IMG/VR virus record: IMGVR_UViG_3300031857_000598
Span: 1-36,704 of that record
Source: a virus
Strand: one strand, 5' to 3'
DNA: 36,704 bases
The notes beneath the pieces were generated by a model. The model worked only from the letters and a program-made list of their open reading frames with translations. It ran no database searches and was not told the origin of the DNA. The first letter of the stretch is position 1. Every line of letters begins with the position of its first letter. A program made the position numbers and the translations under genes. Of the stretch, positions 15,022 through 23,663 are shown piece after piece.

Positions 15022-15489
15022 TCAACTGAGGGTTATTTGGTGAACTACCGTCAGCGTGTCGTTTGCGCCTTTGTTGATAACTGACTCGGTGTCTCTGGTT
15101 AACATAGTGCCAGCGGAACTTGTGAGCGTGGAAAACAGCCCGTACTCAACGATAGCGCCCGTGCCAACTCCGCTCGCGAAGGTCGCCGTCACCTGGTAGA
15201 TCGCGCCGGAAACGTAACTGACCACGCCGCTGACTCGAGCGAGCTCCGCGCCCAAAGCTGTCTGGGCGGCCGCTTCCGCAGTTGCGTCGGTACCGACCGC
15301 CACGTACCTCATCGTGAAAGTCGCTGCTCCGCCTGCCGCTGCGTTCAAAAAGGCGGCGAGAAAATCTTTGCCGTTCGTCGTTACAACGTTCTTGCCGGCA
15401 ACTTCCTGCACCACAGCGTTGCCACGGTGCAGAATACATCGCCAGTGTCCCGATAGCCGAATGTCTCTACTTGGCTTTTCCGTTTCCAT
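15022..15489 (-). CDS. Minor virion protein (tail/head appendage type)
   Basis: ATG 15489 has AGGA eight bases upstream. The frame is open to 15519, but that ATG lacks a ribosome site. From 15489 the protein has 155 residues. The middle, TFTMRYVAVGTDATAEAAAQ with ELARVSGVVSYVSGAIYQV, and the ending VINKGANDTLTVVHQITL follow a pattern I know from small structural proteins of tailed phages. It is likely an all-beta protein. The start overlaps the preceding zinc-finger gene by 23 bp. The exact virion role is not known. Confidence 0.65.
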   Translation of the reverse strand: METEKPSRDIRLSGHWRCILHRGNAVVQEVAGKNVVTTNGKDFLAAFLNAAAGGAATFTMRYVAVGTDATAEAAAQTALGAELARVSGVVSYVSGAIYQVTATFASGVGTGAIVEYGLFSTLTSSAGTMLTRDTESVINKGANDTLTVVHQITLS

Positions 15490-15871
15490 TCTTGATTTTC
15501 CTTTCGGCTTCTTCTTCATCAGCCCACATGTGCCGATGTTCTTTTTCTGAATGCTCGTTCAATTCTTCTTGCGTTTTTGCTTTGAATCTGCACGCCTGAC
15601 AAGTGAAGTCATTGCGTGTTTGTTCCGCTACTAGCTGCGAAACTGGCTTCGATGTGCGCTCAATGCGCAGCATTTTGAAATGCTCTTTCATCGGTTGGCC
15701 GTCGGTATCGCGTATAATCGGCACGTATCTGCCGAGAAAACGTACCGCTTCAAGGTGCTCCATTTCGATAAACTTCTTCGGTGGTATAACGATATCTTGC
15801 TCGTTATACTTCTCGCGATAGATGTAATCGTTGTCGTTCCAAACCCGGCTGATCATTGGTATCATGCTCAT
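15467..15871 (-). CDS. C2H2 zinc-finger-containing small protein
   Basis: A 134-residue protein. Residues 90-110 or so read FTCQACRFKAKTQEELNEHS followed by EKEH, giving C-x2-C-x12-H-x4-H, a classical C2H2 finger with a matching helix. The N-terminal part (VVNDNDYIYR-like, IPPKKFIEMEHLEAVRFLG, VPIIRDTDGQPMKEHF) is of unknown fold. The C-terminus is Lys/Glu-rich (DEEEAERKIKNGNGKAK). It lies among the head and tail structural genes. Single C2H2 fingers are uncommon in bacteria. It may bind nucleic acid or be a structural metal site in a virion or assembly factor. Confidence 0.7.
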   Translation of the reverse strand: MSMIPMISRVWNDNDYIYREKYNEQDIVIPPKKFIEMEHLEAVRFLGRYVPIIRDTDGQPMKEHFKMLRIERTSKPVSQLVAEQTRNDFTCQACRFKAKTQEELNEHSEKEHRHMWADEEEAERKIKNGNGKAK

Positions 15872-15906
15872 AGAAATTCTCCAAAATTAGGTAGATTCAC
15901 TCTACC

Positions 15907-16260
15907 TCAATAGTTGTCTGCACAAATCACTCTAAACGTCGGTGCGGTAGCGGTTATTGCCGTAGAAAACTCAATTTTTAGGTACCGGTATCCCTGCGCA
16001 CCTTGCAGCTCTACCATCGCCTGCGAAATGCCACTAGCGATCTTAAGTGGCGAGTGAAGCAGCGCGCTCGTACTCCAGATCTGCGCATAGATACGTCGAT
16101 ACGTTGTCCCATCGTGCGAGCCCTGGATGTAGATATCGGTGTTGGAGGTCATCGTCGGAATGTGCAAACGCACGATCCGGCATATCTCGCCGATATCTAC
16201 AGCAGTCGTTAGCAATGTAGCTCCGCTTGCCATTGAAGCGGTGAAAATTCGAGGAGTCAT
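15907..16260 (-). CDS. Small beta-rich structural protein
   Basis: A 117-residue protein predicted to be mostly beta strands (CRIVRLHIPTMTSNTDIYIQ, DGTTYRRIYAQIW, YRYLKIEFSTAITATAPTF). The pattern of strand pairs with SHDGTTYRRI resembles small jelly-roll or discoidin-like phage surface proteins. It sits between the glycosyltransferase and the nozzle/adaptor group in the structural operon. It may be a virion surface protein. The function is not established. Confidence 0.6.
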   Translation of the reverse strand: MTPRIFTASMASGATLLTTAVDIGEICRIVRLHIPTMTSNTDIYIQGSHDGTTYRRIYAQIWSTSALLHSPLKIASGISQAMVELQGAQGYRYLKIEFSTAITATAPTFRVICADNY

Positions 16261-16270
16261 GTCGTGCTCC

Positions 16271-16537
16271 TTATCGTCCCAGCACGGTCAGATAGATCTC
16301 AGCGCCTGAACTCACGCCAGAGAGTCCAACCGAACCATTCGTCGCAACGCCCGATGCATTCGAGTTGATCGCGATCGTCACGTTTGCAAGACTGGTCAAG
16401 CTTTTCCAACCGACGGTGTAGTGATTGATCACTTGCAAACCAGTTTCGCATGTGTACGTTGCTGAGTCCGCAACAAGCTTCACATGCCTAACAGCTTTCG
16501 ACGTATTGTCTATAATAAAGGACTGTGTCCATGCCAT
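16271..16537 (-). CDS. Small structural protein, Ser/Thr/Asn-rich
   Basis: An 88-residue protein with alternating strand-like segments (AWTQSFIIDNTSKAVRHVKL, NVTIAINSNASGVATNG) and a Ser/Thr/Gly-rich C-terminal half. It lies immediately downstream of the Maf-type glycosyltransferase. As a hydroxyl-rich protein beside a putative glycosyltransferase it is a reasonable acceptor candidate, but that is speculation. No family is recognised. Confidence 0.6.
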   Translation of the reverse strand: MAWTQSFIIDNTSKAVRHVKLVADSATYTCETGLQVINHYTVGWKSLTSLANVTIAINSNASGVATNGSVGLSGVSSGAEIYLTVLGR

Positions 16538-16547
16538 TTGCGTTCTC

Positions 16548-17558
16548 CTAAAACAACAAAACCCGCTCTGCTTTTGACGGGTCTTTGCATTGATTTTCTA
16601 CATGTCTTGATAGTGAGGTCATATCAAGAAACTTTGCAAGTTCCATCTGAATGACGCTCATAATATTGCCCTCGCGATATGCGCCAAACGTACCGCCTTC
16701 GGTACAATTGATGTATATCCCGCTGACGGCCATTGAAAGCCAGTCGAACCATTGCTTGAAGCCGTAATACGAAGCCCACGTCAAAACAGAATTGCCATAG
16801 ATGTCTACGGTGCGAATATACGCCCCGAGATCGGCGTCATATTTTGAGTCCCATCCATGGAACTTGTGCTTGTAACTAAAGCAAAAGTCAGCTCCGACGA
16901 ACGCTAGCGTGTAGCAGCCGAATATCGCTTTCGCAACGTATGTGCACGCGCCAAGCACGTTGCCGCCAGTCGACAAACCTGTCCTGAAGTCTTCAATGTC
17001 GTCTATTTTCTTCATCAGTCCTAAGTCTGGAAGCGGAGCGGTGAAGAAAAGTATCCTTCCACGCCACTTCTCGAGGAGTCTTGGAGATGAGCCAATGAAT
17101 GCGAGTAGAGTCTGACCTTCTGTTGCTTTCCAGTATGCTTCTTCGTCGAAAACTCCGCCTTCGCTCACTTCTTCGATCGTGATGTCGCCTGCGTCGAGCG
17201 TTACCCAATAGTCGACCGGCACTCCTTTCTCGACAAAGTAATGAAAATTGTGGAGGCACGATACCAGCGGAATATTGCCACGATTCGCGAGCAAATGCCC
17301 GTTCTTGGCAAGACTTGGCCCCGATCCTGCAACCACACATGGAAGATTCTGAAACTTGTTCCAAAGCACACCAACGCCGTTTTCCGCAAACGTGCCGAAG
17401 CGTTTCTTGTTCTGCACGATATTCGCTAGCCAAGTTTTTTCCCACATTTTAATTGTGGAGTCGTCTTGAGCTGTCGCGTTTTTCCGCAGCTGCTGAACCG
17501 CCACAGGCGGGCAGGGAATGTACGGCTGTAATTCACAAATAATTTCTTCTACTCGCAT
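16548..17558 (-). CDS. Maf-type (DUF115/MAF_flag10) nonulosonic acid glycosyltransferase
   Basis: This 336-residue protein has the DUF115/Maf signature. PCVVAGSGPSLAKNGHLL is a Rossmann-like nucleotide site at about residues 73-90. VPVDYWVTLDAGD carries the acidic D-x-D-like region, and GGNVLGACTYVAKAIFGCYT with LAFVGADFCFSY matches the second half. Maf proteins transfer pseudaminic or legionaminic acid from CMP donors onto Ser/Thr of flagellin. The same fold is annotated as MptE-like pterin pyrophosphokinase in archaea. With NeuB-, PseB- and SpsF-like genes in this phage, the glycosyltransferase reading fits best. It lies just after the capsid and decoration genes in the same operon with its own AAGGAG site, so the acceptor may be a virion protein. 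Confidence 0.75.
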   Translation of the reverse strand: MRVEEIICELQPYIPCPPVAVQQLRKNATAQDDSTIKMWEKTWLANIVQNKKRFGTFAENGVGVLWNKFQNLPCVVAGSGPSLAKNGHLLANRGNIPLVSCLHNFHYFVEKGVPVDYWVTLDAGDITIEEVSEGGVFDEEAYWKATEGQTLLAFIGSSPRLLEKWRGRILFFTAPLPDLGLMKKIDDIEDFRTGLSTGGNVLGACTYVAKAIFGCYTLAFVGADFCFSYKHKFHGWDSKYDADLGAYIRTVDIYGNSVLTWASYYGFKQWFDWLSMAVSGIYINCTEGGTFGAYREGNIMSVIQMELAKFLDMTSLSRHVENQCKDPSKAERVLLF

Positions 17559-17569
17559 GCATAGACTCC

Positions 17570-18043
17570 TTAGAATATCGAAATAAACGCTGTTCCCGAG
17601 GCACCCGACGCAATTGCCGCCATGGCCTTGCCTATCGCAGGAACGGGGAAACCTGTTGAAAGGGACTTGTTGTCAGCAACGCCGTCTGCACCTGGCACCA
17701 AAATTCCGCCAGCTGCAATGGATGCATTTGCGCCCATCTTGACTTCCGCAAAGCCCTTCGTCATCAGCCAGCCGTATGTTCCAGTTGTGAGAGTGGCGTG
17801 TTTGCAAAGGCCAACTGCAAAGTCGATTGCGGCGGTCATTGAAACAGTCACGCTGTAACCTGATACAGCAGAAACTGTTGCAAAATATGCGGGTGAAATC
17901 TGACTATTTCCCGCGTTATAAACAAAAACGTACTCTTCGTCGCCTTCGCGGCATCTTTGTCCAACTTGAGGGTCGTTGATACCAAGGCTTGCTGTAACCA
18001 TCGAAATCGTTCCGTGCCGAACCACGCTGTCATATACTGCCAT
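17570..18043 (-). CDS. Head decoration-like protein
   Basis: This 157-residue protein is rich in Gly, Ala, Ser, Thr and Val and probably all-beta (SAVSGYSVTVSMTAAIDFAVG, GWLMTKGFAEVKMGANA). Position directly downstream of the major capsid gene, small size and beta content fit a capsid-stabilising decoration or cement protein. It has many Ser/Thr residues and precedes the Maf-type glycosyltransferase by 12 bp. No closer family is visible. Confidence 0.65.
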   Translation of the reverse strand: MAVYDSVVRHGTISMVTASLGINDPQVGQRCREGDEEYVFVYNAGNSQISPAYFATVSAVSGYSVTVSMTAAIDFAVGLCKHATLTTGTYGWLMTKGFAEVKMGANASIAAGGILVPGADGVADNKSLSTGFPVPAIGKAMAAIASGASGTAFISIF

Positions 18044-18106
18044 TTTTGTGTCTCCTTATGTTCTAGTTGTTTCAATAAATCAACGCAAAATATGGGTCGC
18101 TGCGTG

Positions 18107-19027
18107 TTAGGCAGTGATTGCCGAGAACCTTCCAAGGCGACGGTTGTTGCTCGAGCAGAGGTTACCCTGCCAGAGTACCTGGCCGATTTTCGCGTCCTGG
18201 TTTACAGGCTTGTCAAAGCCCGTGAACGAGAAGTTGGCATCGGGGTGATAGAACAAGTTGAGATATGCTTCATTGAGAATGAACAAGTTCGCTGATGTAC
18301 AATGAGAATCCCAGAAGCACGGAACGCCATTAAACATCAGGTTGTTGAACCCTGCCTTGGCTGACTCAGCATCGGTGAATCGTTGCTGTGGCTGCAACAG
18401 TGACCAATAAATGCTCCAGATCGTCTGTGTGGTCACGATCATGGTGGGAGTATCACCATCGTCTGAACACTGTTGAAACAGAGTGTTCAACGCTGCCAAA
18501 GACAACGTTGTGGTCGTGCTGTCTAGCTGCGCCTGCCAGAACGAGTATGAAGTCTGAGAAATGCCACCAACAGTTGAAGAAGTGTTGATGATAAAGCGCA
18601 AACCACCAATCGCTTTCGCGTCGGTACCAATGTTGAAAAGACCAGTTCCAAGATAGTCCTGGAGAGTCTTTTCTGCACTCTTCATTTTCGACTTGACGTA
18701 GTCAATTACGCCCTCGGTGCCCTTGTTCTTTCGCTCCTCAGTTCCCGGAATGACAACGCTGGCGTAGCCAGTCTTCCATTGCCACTCGGAGTTGACGGCG
18801 ATATCGTTACCAGTCACAGAAAGGGTATCGAGTCCAGAGTACCAGCCAGCCGCGCTGGTCTGTGCATACTCAAGTGGCTGCTCGATAACTCGCCCGCCGT
18901 CGTAGCTGTTGTACCACTTGTTCTTCGCACGATTGAGCAACACCGACTTGTTGAATATATTGTCAACAAGCTTCGGGATGAATTTTGTGCGGGTATATGC
19001 GTTTACCTCATTCCATTCTACTGTCAT
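18107..19027 (-). CDS. Major capsid protein (HK97-fold type)
   Basis: A 306-residue protein that begins TVEWNEVNAYTRTKFIPKLV. It continues VDNIFNKSVLLNRAKNKWYN and GRVIEQPLEY, a pattern I recognise from short HK97-type capsid proteins of podo-like phages. It lies directly after the scaffold gene and before the decoration-like gene, the canonical order. TPTMIVTTQTIWSIYW and the FNNLMFNGVPCFWDSHC region match the A-domain and P-loop part of such capsids, and LFILNEAYLNLFYHPDANF is near the end. No N-terminal delta domain is present, consistent with use of a separate scaffold. Confidence 0.9.
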   Translation of the reverse strand: MTVEWNEVNAYTRTKFIPKLVDNIFNKSVLLNRAKNKWYNSYDGGRVIEQPLEYAQTSAAGWYSGLDTLSVTGNDIAVNSEWQWKTGYASVVIPGTEERKNKGTEGVIDYVKSKMKSAEKTLQDYLGTGLFNIGTDAKAIGGLRFIINTSSTVGGISQTSYSFWQAQLDSTTTTLSLAALNTLFQQCSDDGDTPTMIVTTQTIWSIYWSLLQPQQRFTDAESAKAGFNNLMFNGVPCFWDSHCTSANLFILNEAYLNLFYHPDANFSFTGFDKPVNQDAKIGQVLWQGNLCSSNNRRLGRFSAITA

Positions 19028-19036
19028 TTCGTTCTC

Positions 19037-19867
19037 CTATTTGATTCCACGAGCACGAAGATCTTGTCTGATTTCATTTGCAATGTCTTCGTAACTCTGA
19101 TTCTTGATGTTTTTTGGTGGTGCTTCGTTGCGACCGAAAGGTTGCTTCGAGCGATCCACCACTCCTTTTTTTGCGTCGGCTTGAATAGACTTCTTCTTCG
19201 CTTCCGCTTGACTCCCAAGATGATGCTTGACTGCGTCATCAAACATTAGATCCCGGAAAGCAGCGCGAAATGTCTTGAAGCCGTTTTCGTGGCCGTACTT
19301 CATCACCCGCATTTCAAGGTCGTGACCGTTATCATCAAGAGTATTCCAATCGAGTGTGGGATAATTCTTGCGAATATCCTCGACCTCTTTGGAAAGCTCT
19401 TTGTCTTCTCGCTCAGCCTGCTCTCTTTGACGTTGAGTCATGATCTCATCGCGAAACTTGTTGAGCTCCTCAAGCTGCTGGCGAAGCGGAGCGATTGGGT
19501 CATCGCCTGTTTGCGGGTTAGCCTGCACATTTTGACTCAATGAATCGCGCGACTCATATGCCTTTTTCCAGTGGTCATACCACTGTGGGTTCTTTGCCGC
19601 GTACTCGTTGATCTGACGGATCTGCGCGGTCTCTTGTTCCCATGCTTCACGCTCTGCCTTCATTCGGGCAACTTGCTGAGCGTAGTCGTATCCCTGGGAA
19701 GCCCACGTCAAAACCTTCTCTCTGGTTCCCTTGACCGGCTTGCCGTTCCACTTGAACTCGTATTCCTCCGCGACGGTTTGCCCTGCGGCTCCGGAGACGG
19801 AAGAATCAGTTTGCGTTTCGGTGCCAGTGTTTCCATCAATTTGTTGAGAATTATCTTCAAGGCTCAT
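19037..19867 (-). CDS. Capsid scaffolding protein
   Basis: ATG 19867 has GAGGA seven bases upstream. A TTG two codons earlier also opens the frame. The protein has 276 residues and is hydrophilic, with an acidic, Thr/Ser-rich start and KVLTWASQGYDYAQQVARMK. A long Glu/Gln/Arg-rich helix follows (LRQQLEELNKFRDEIMTQRQ), and a basic C-terminus ends in DRSKQPFGRNEAPPKNI and ANEIRQDLRARGIK. Acidic-helical proteins with a basic C-terminal helix-turn-helix-like tail directly before the capsid gene are scaffolds that direct procapsid assembly and then leave. Order and composition agree; sequence identity was not checked. Confidence 0.8.
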   Translation of the reverse strand: MSLEDNSQQIDGNTGTETQTDSSVSGAAGQTVAEEYEFKWNGKPVKGTREKVLTWASQGYDYAQQVARMKAEREAWEQETAQIRQINEYAAKNPQWYDHWKKAYESRDSLSQNVQANPQTGDDPIAPLRQQLEELNKFRDEIMTQRQREQAEREDKELSKEVEDIRKNYPTLDWNTLDDNGHDLEMRVMKYGHENGFKTFRAAFRDLMFDDAVKHHLGSQAEAKKKSIQADAKKGVVDRSKQPFGRNEAPPKNIKNQSYEDIANEIRQDLRARGIK

Positions 19868-19879
19868 AGTCAATTCCTC

Positions 19880-20194
19880 TTAGTATTGCTGGCGCATTGT
19901 TCCTTTGCCACCGGCCATTGCGTCGTTCATCTGAACCGGTTCGGCTTCTGCTGGCTCACCTTCAGCTGCGCCCTCACCGCCAGAAATCGCTTGAACAGCG
20001 GATTGAAGAGCCTGGATCGCGGCTTCCACTTGCTGCTGAGCAGCTGGCGGAACATTCCCCTGCGAGATGGTTGAACGGATATCAAGCAGTCCCTTGAACG
20101 TTGACTCGAGCAACGCGCCAAAGTCGCCGCCTCCGCCTTCCGCTGCTTCAGGTTGCTGTTGTGGCTGGCCCTGTGGTTGCATCATTTCAGGCAT
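19880..20194 (-). CDS. Small Gln/Gly/Glu-rich head-region protein
   Basis: A 104-residue protein with low-complexity ends (QPQGQPQQQP-like start PQGQPQQQPEAAEGGGGD, and EGAAEGEPAEAEP near the C-terminus) around a helical centre (FGALLESTFKGLLDIRSTI, AAIQALQSAVQAISG). Short Q/G-rich proteins between portal and scaffold genes recur in podo-like phages; their role is unclear. The repetitive composition limits inference. Confidence 0.6.
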   Translation of the reverse strand: MPEMMQPQGQPQQQPEAAEGGGGDFGALLESTFKGLLDIRSTISQGNVPPAAQQQVEAAIQALQSAVQAISGGEGAAEGEPAEAEPVQMNDAMAGGKGTMRQQY

Positions 20195-20257
20195 GACTAC
20201 CTCATGTTGTATTGGGATTTCGTCGTTAAATTAAGAGTGAAGTGACGTGGGCGCTAC

Positions 20258-22054
20258 TTACTGTTGCGCTTGGGTCTGGGGAGCTTGCTCAGCCTGAGCT
20301 TGAGCGGCTTGAGCTTTCTTTTCGTTCACGCGGGCGAGGACGCCCTGGTAATTCGGATAATCGAGTGCGCGAAGCACTTCTTCATCATCTACAATACCAC
20401 GATCGAACAGTGCCAGGAGTCGACTCTCTTTTTCCGCTTTCGCAAATGGCAGCGTCGAACCAGTTGCAACTTGAACGTCGAGCTTTCCACGTAGCACATA
20501 TTCGCCGTCGCCGGCCGGTTCCCAAGCGCCAGCGTTCCATCGCTCAGTCACGACTTTTTTCTGGCCTTCGTCAGTTGTCTCGATTCTCGCCTTGAAATAC
20601 TTTTGCGAGTTATCGTTGCCGGTCAAGCGGAACACACGCGGAGCTGAATAGTATTGCAGGAACCGGCTGGCCATGTGTTGCCCAACACATTGCAGGTAAA
20701 GATCCAAGTGCCGCGCCTTCTCACGAATTCTAGTCTGGGCGGCTTCCTGCAAACTCATGATCGCCGACGCTGCGGTCACGCTTCCGGGCGAAGCTCCACG
20801 CGAGACATCCTGCGTGCCGGCCACGTCGTTGAACCAAGTCTGCATACGGTCGATCAACTGCATCACGTATGGCTGCAACTGGGTACCCTCTTGACGCAAC
20901 ACTTCGGTTCCAGGGTTCTTTTCGATGATGAGTCCAGGACGGTTGTAAAGATTCTCGGTATCGACTCCGCTATCGTTTGCCACGATCCAAACTGGGTTCC
21001 CCATCAACGTCAGCACGTCCAAAGAAAACGAAACCAGCTTGTTGAAAATCCGCTGCGGTGACTCGAGTTGCTCAACTTCGCTCATTCCCCAGAATTCGCG
21101 CGGCAAAATGTAGTTCACGAAACGCTCGTACGGGAATTCTCCGTCGTCATAATCATTTTCCCGATCCTCAAGAACGGCACCGGAACAAATCACGACTTTT
21201 CTGCCACGCGGGTAAACCTTTTTCCGGACGAACTCCCCAGCTTCGTCGTCTTTGTCGTCTTTGACCTGCTCGTCGCGGAAATATGCAGTGATGAGTAAGC
21301 ATTCTTGCTTGCTCTGGCTATCGCCTGCAATATCCCCGACCGATTGCATAGGCATTTGTTCGGAAGGCGGGCGCCGCCACTGGAGCTTGCGAAGGTCGCC
21401 CTCAACCGAGCCTTTTCGGTCGTCGACAATGTCCGACTTGATTTTTTCTTTCTGGTCGGGATAAAGCGATTTCACATAATCGATTGGGAGCGGCTCGGCT
21501 TTGATGATGTACCGGCATTTTTTGTTGCAGTCCGTCGCCATGGGGTCAGGGTACAGATAAAACGGGTCGCAACTCTCAAAATCAATATCGCCGATCCCGA
21601 GGTCTGCTTTCTTGTCCCAGCAAACTTGGGAAATCCCGCAACCGTACAAATGGCCGTCGAGAATCACTTCGGCAAGAACCTCAAGCCAATTTCGCGCCAC
21701 CCACTTCGACTCGATAATCCCGTTGAGCACGATCGCAAACTCATTGTCCTCTGGCTCGGTCGGCACGAACTCGACGCGCGGGCGGGTGTCGAGAAGAAGC
21801 GGAGTCTGGCTTTGAATCGTCTGGAACACGAAGTTGATGCACTCGGCATGCCGATAGCTTGGTCGTTCGCGTCCCCACTGCGAGCCCCGAAAGAATTTGT
21901 AATAAGCAAGCCAGTTCTGATCGTATCGCGACCGGTGTCTTTTTGCCTCGGAAAACATTTGTTCGACTCGGCGGCACAGATCGTCCTCTTCTTGCGTTGG
22001 GATATAGTCCGACTTGCTTTCTGTTTGCCTTGATTCGTGCTCACTTATTAGCAT
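20258..22054 (-). CDS. Portal protein
   Basis: ATG 22054 (AGGAG nine bases upstream) is preferred over a TTG at 22063. The protein has 598 residues. Early segments FSEAKRHRSRYDQNWLAYYKFFRG and NWLEVLAEVILDGHLYGCG match the wing/crown of P22/T7-like portals. DVAGTQDVSRGASPGSVTAASAI (around FNDVAGTQDVSRGASP) is the conserved loop-and-stem segment of such portals, and LQEAAQTRIREKARHLDLYL follows. The C-terminus is Ala/Gln-rich (EKKAQAAQAQAEQAPQTQAQ), like a portal barrel tail. It forms the dodecameric ring at the DNA vertex, binding TerL during packaging and the adaptor afterwards. The gene follows TerL and a small zinc-ribbon gene. Confidence 0.9.
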   Translation of the reverse strand: MLISEHESRQTESKSDYIPTQEEDDLCRRVEQMFSEAKRHRSRYDQNWLAYYKFFRGSQWGRERPSYRHAECINFVFQTIQSQTPLLLDTRPRVEFVPTEPEDNEFAIVLNGIIESKWVARNWLEVLAEVILDGHLYGCGISQVCWDKKADLGIGDIDFESCDPFYLYPDPMATDCNKKCRYIIKAEPLPIDYVKSLYPDQKEKIKSDIVDDRKGSVEGDLRKLQWRRPPSEQMPMQSVGDIAGDSQSKQECLLITAYFRDEQVKDDKDDEAGEFVRKKVYPRGRKVVICSGAVLEDRENDYDDGEFPYERFVNYILPREFWGMSEVEQLESPQRIFNKLVSFSLDVLTLMGNPVWIVANDSGVDTENLYNRPGLIIEKNPGTEVLRQEGTQLQPYVMQLIDRMQTWFNDVAGTQDVSRGASPGSVTAASAIMSLQEAAQTRIREKARHLDLYLQCVGQHMASRFLQYYSAPRVFRLTGNDNSQKYFKARIETTDEGQKKVVTERWNAGAWEPAGDGEYVLRGKLDVQVATGSTLPFAKAEKESRLLALFDRGIVDDEEVLRALDYPNYQGVLARVNEKKAQAAQAQAEQAPQTQAQQ

Positions 22055-22377
22055 TCGTCCCAACTCCTTGCCGCTTTTCGTTCGCGATCCGCAATTTCTG
22101 TCTTGATCATATTATCCGGCGTCTCGTTACCAATTTCTACCAGTCCCTTGCGTTTTGCAATCTCTGCGCGGTGTGCCTTGTTCCGGGTAACGCAACCTAA
22201 GCCGGGATTATACTCTGCATCCTCGACTTTTGCCCCGGCGAACTCCGGAGTCCCGATCACCAACTGAGAGTCATCAGACTGGCAGGCGGGACAAATTGCC
22301 GGGTCGTTGAACTGAGCTGCTGGGCGGTGCAGTTCGTGTCGCTTTTTGCATGATTTGCATTCGTACTCGTATAGCAT
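22048..22377 (-). CDS. FmdB-like zinc-ribbon protein
   Basis: Starting at ATG 22377, which overlaps the TerL stop (TAATG), the protein has 109 residues and begins MLYEYECKSCKKRHELHRPA, the hallmark of FmdB/zinc-ribbon putative regulators. A second pair follows (AICPACQSD), giving a C-x2-C ... C-x2-C metal site. The rest (KAHRAEIAKRKGLVEIGNE) is helical and charged. Proteins of this type occur between TerL and portal in some podo-like phages. They may assist packaging or assembly. The exact role is unknown. Confidence 0.75.
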   Translation of the reverse strand: MLYEYECKSCKKRHELHRPAAQFNDPAICPACQSDDSQLVIGTPEFAGAKVEDAEYNPGLGCVTRNKAHRAEIAKRKGLVEIGNETPDNMIKTEIADRERKAARSWDEC

Positions 22378-23663
22378 TACCAAACCTCCGTCTGTTTGTT
22401 TTTGTTCTTGCGTTCGGGCATCCACGGCGAGCCGCGCACGTTTGCTCGAGTCGGCGTCGACACCTGTGCCTTCTGCTCTTGATACTTGTCGCTCAGCAAA
22501 TAGACCGTGACATATCTGTTCGCATCCATCGCGTGGTCGTTCTGTTTGACTGGAACGTCCTCTTTCAGGTCATCGTCCGCTGCCAGGTCGGCCGGCTCGG
22601 GGTAATGATACAGGCTCAACTCATCTATAGTATGTGGAGACGAGTCGTGAACCACCCTGTACCTACCCGACTTGATCAGTTCGTAGTGTGCCTGAATGCC
22701 TTTGTGGATGTCGTTGTTGGCAGCGACGCACGGCAAGCCGTTGCGGTTGAACTCCTCGATGTCGGACGGCTCCGACGGGTCGGCAATGAAGAGTTCAATG
22801 TTGTACTGGAGCTTTTTCGCCTTCGCGACACGAATCTTGTCGCTGATGGTCAGCTGCGTTTGATAGGTTTCTGAAATTTGGATCTGGGTGCGGTCTTGCA
22901 TCAGCGCGCGGACAACCATTGCGCACGGCGAAGTGTATCCCCAGTCTACCCCGCAAACTATTCTGACTGCGCGGGAGAGGTCGGGCATTTCGCAGAAGTG
23001 CAGATCTTCGTCGAAGCACCCGTACACGAGTCCCTGCAACTTCTCAAAGTTCCCGCCGTAGACCGCGTTGAAGCGTCGGGGATCCATTGTCGCCTTTCGG
23101 CGTTCCCAATCGGCTTTCGAGAAATAGGGGTTTTCGATTGACTTAGCGCCAATCAGCTTGCAAAAGTCTTTTCGTTTTTTGATGAAGTCTTTGAATAGCC
23201 AATTGAGGGTGTAAGGTGACGTGGTCAGCATAATCGGAGCGTCACGGAGCGAAGCGCGGGCCTGGATGTTGTCCCAGAAGTAGAGCGAGTACTTCCCTGC
23301 TTCATCTCCCCATATGCCCCCGACGTTGGTAATTCCAACGACGGAATCGGGTTCAGTGCCAGTTCGGAAATAGACTTTTGATCCCCAGTGTGTCGTGAAG
23401 ATCTTCTTTTGGTCATTGAACGTTCCGCATCCCTGCATGACAGCCAGGAACGCTGGCAGCGTCGCTTGCTCCATGATCTTGTACGTGGGAGCGGTTACCA
23501 GCCACGCGGTGAGCGGGTTCTTATCGGCGTGGATGAGTCGCTTGAGCCACACAGCGCCGACGGTCGACTTTCCCCACTGGATGCCGGTGATGCAGCAAGT
23601 GATTTTGCTCGTCGAAAAAATTGCTTCTTGCTGTTTGAGCGAGTGGGGTCGGAAGCGCGTCAT
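22377..23663 (-). CDS. Terminase large subunit (TerL)
   Basis: A 428-residue packaging motor/nuclease. The ATPase part has Walker A GIQWGKST at residues 27-34, Walker B GGIWGDE near 115-121 (D120, E121) and coupling motif TTSP at 147-150. The nuclease part begins GVDWGYTSP (catalytic Asp near 240) and has a further acidic cluster (DHAMDANRYV) near the C-terminus. It drives DNA into the procapsid through the portal and cuts it. Uniquely here, a NeuB-type sugar synthase gene lies between this gene and its small subunit. The TerL start overlaps the NeuB stop by 4 bp (ATGA), so packaging and sugar genes are translationally linked. Confidence 0.93.
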   Translation of the reverse strand: MTRFRPHSLKQQEAIFSTSKITCCITGIQWGKSTVGAVWLKRLIHADKNPLTAWLVTAPTYKIMEQATLPAFLAVMQGCGTFNDQKKIFTTHWGSKVYFRTGTEPDSVVGITNVGGIWGDEAGKYSLYFWDNIQARASLRDAPIMLTTSPYTLNWLFKDFIKKRKDFCKLIGAKSIENPYFSKADWERRKATMDPRRFNAVYGGNFEKLQGLVYGCFDEDLHFCEMPDLSRAVRIVCGVDWGYTSPCAMVVRALMQDRTQIQISETYQTQLTISDKIRVAKAKKLQYNIELFIADPSEPSDIEEFNRNGLPCVAANNDIHKGIQAHYELIKSGRYRVVHDSSPHTIDELSLYHYPEPADLAADDDLKEDVPVKQNDHAMDANRYVTVYLLSDKYQEQKAQVSTPTRANVRGSPWMPERKNKNKQTEVW

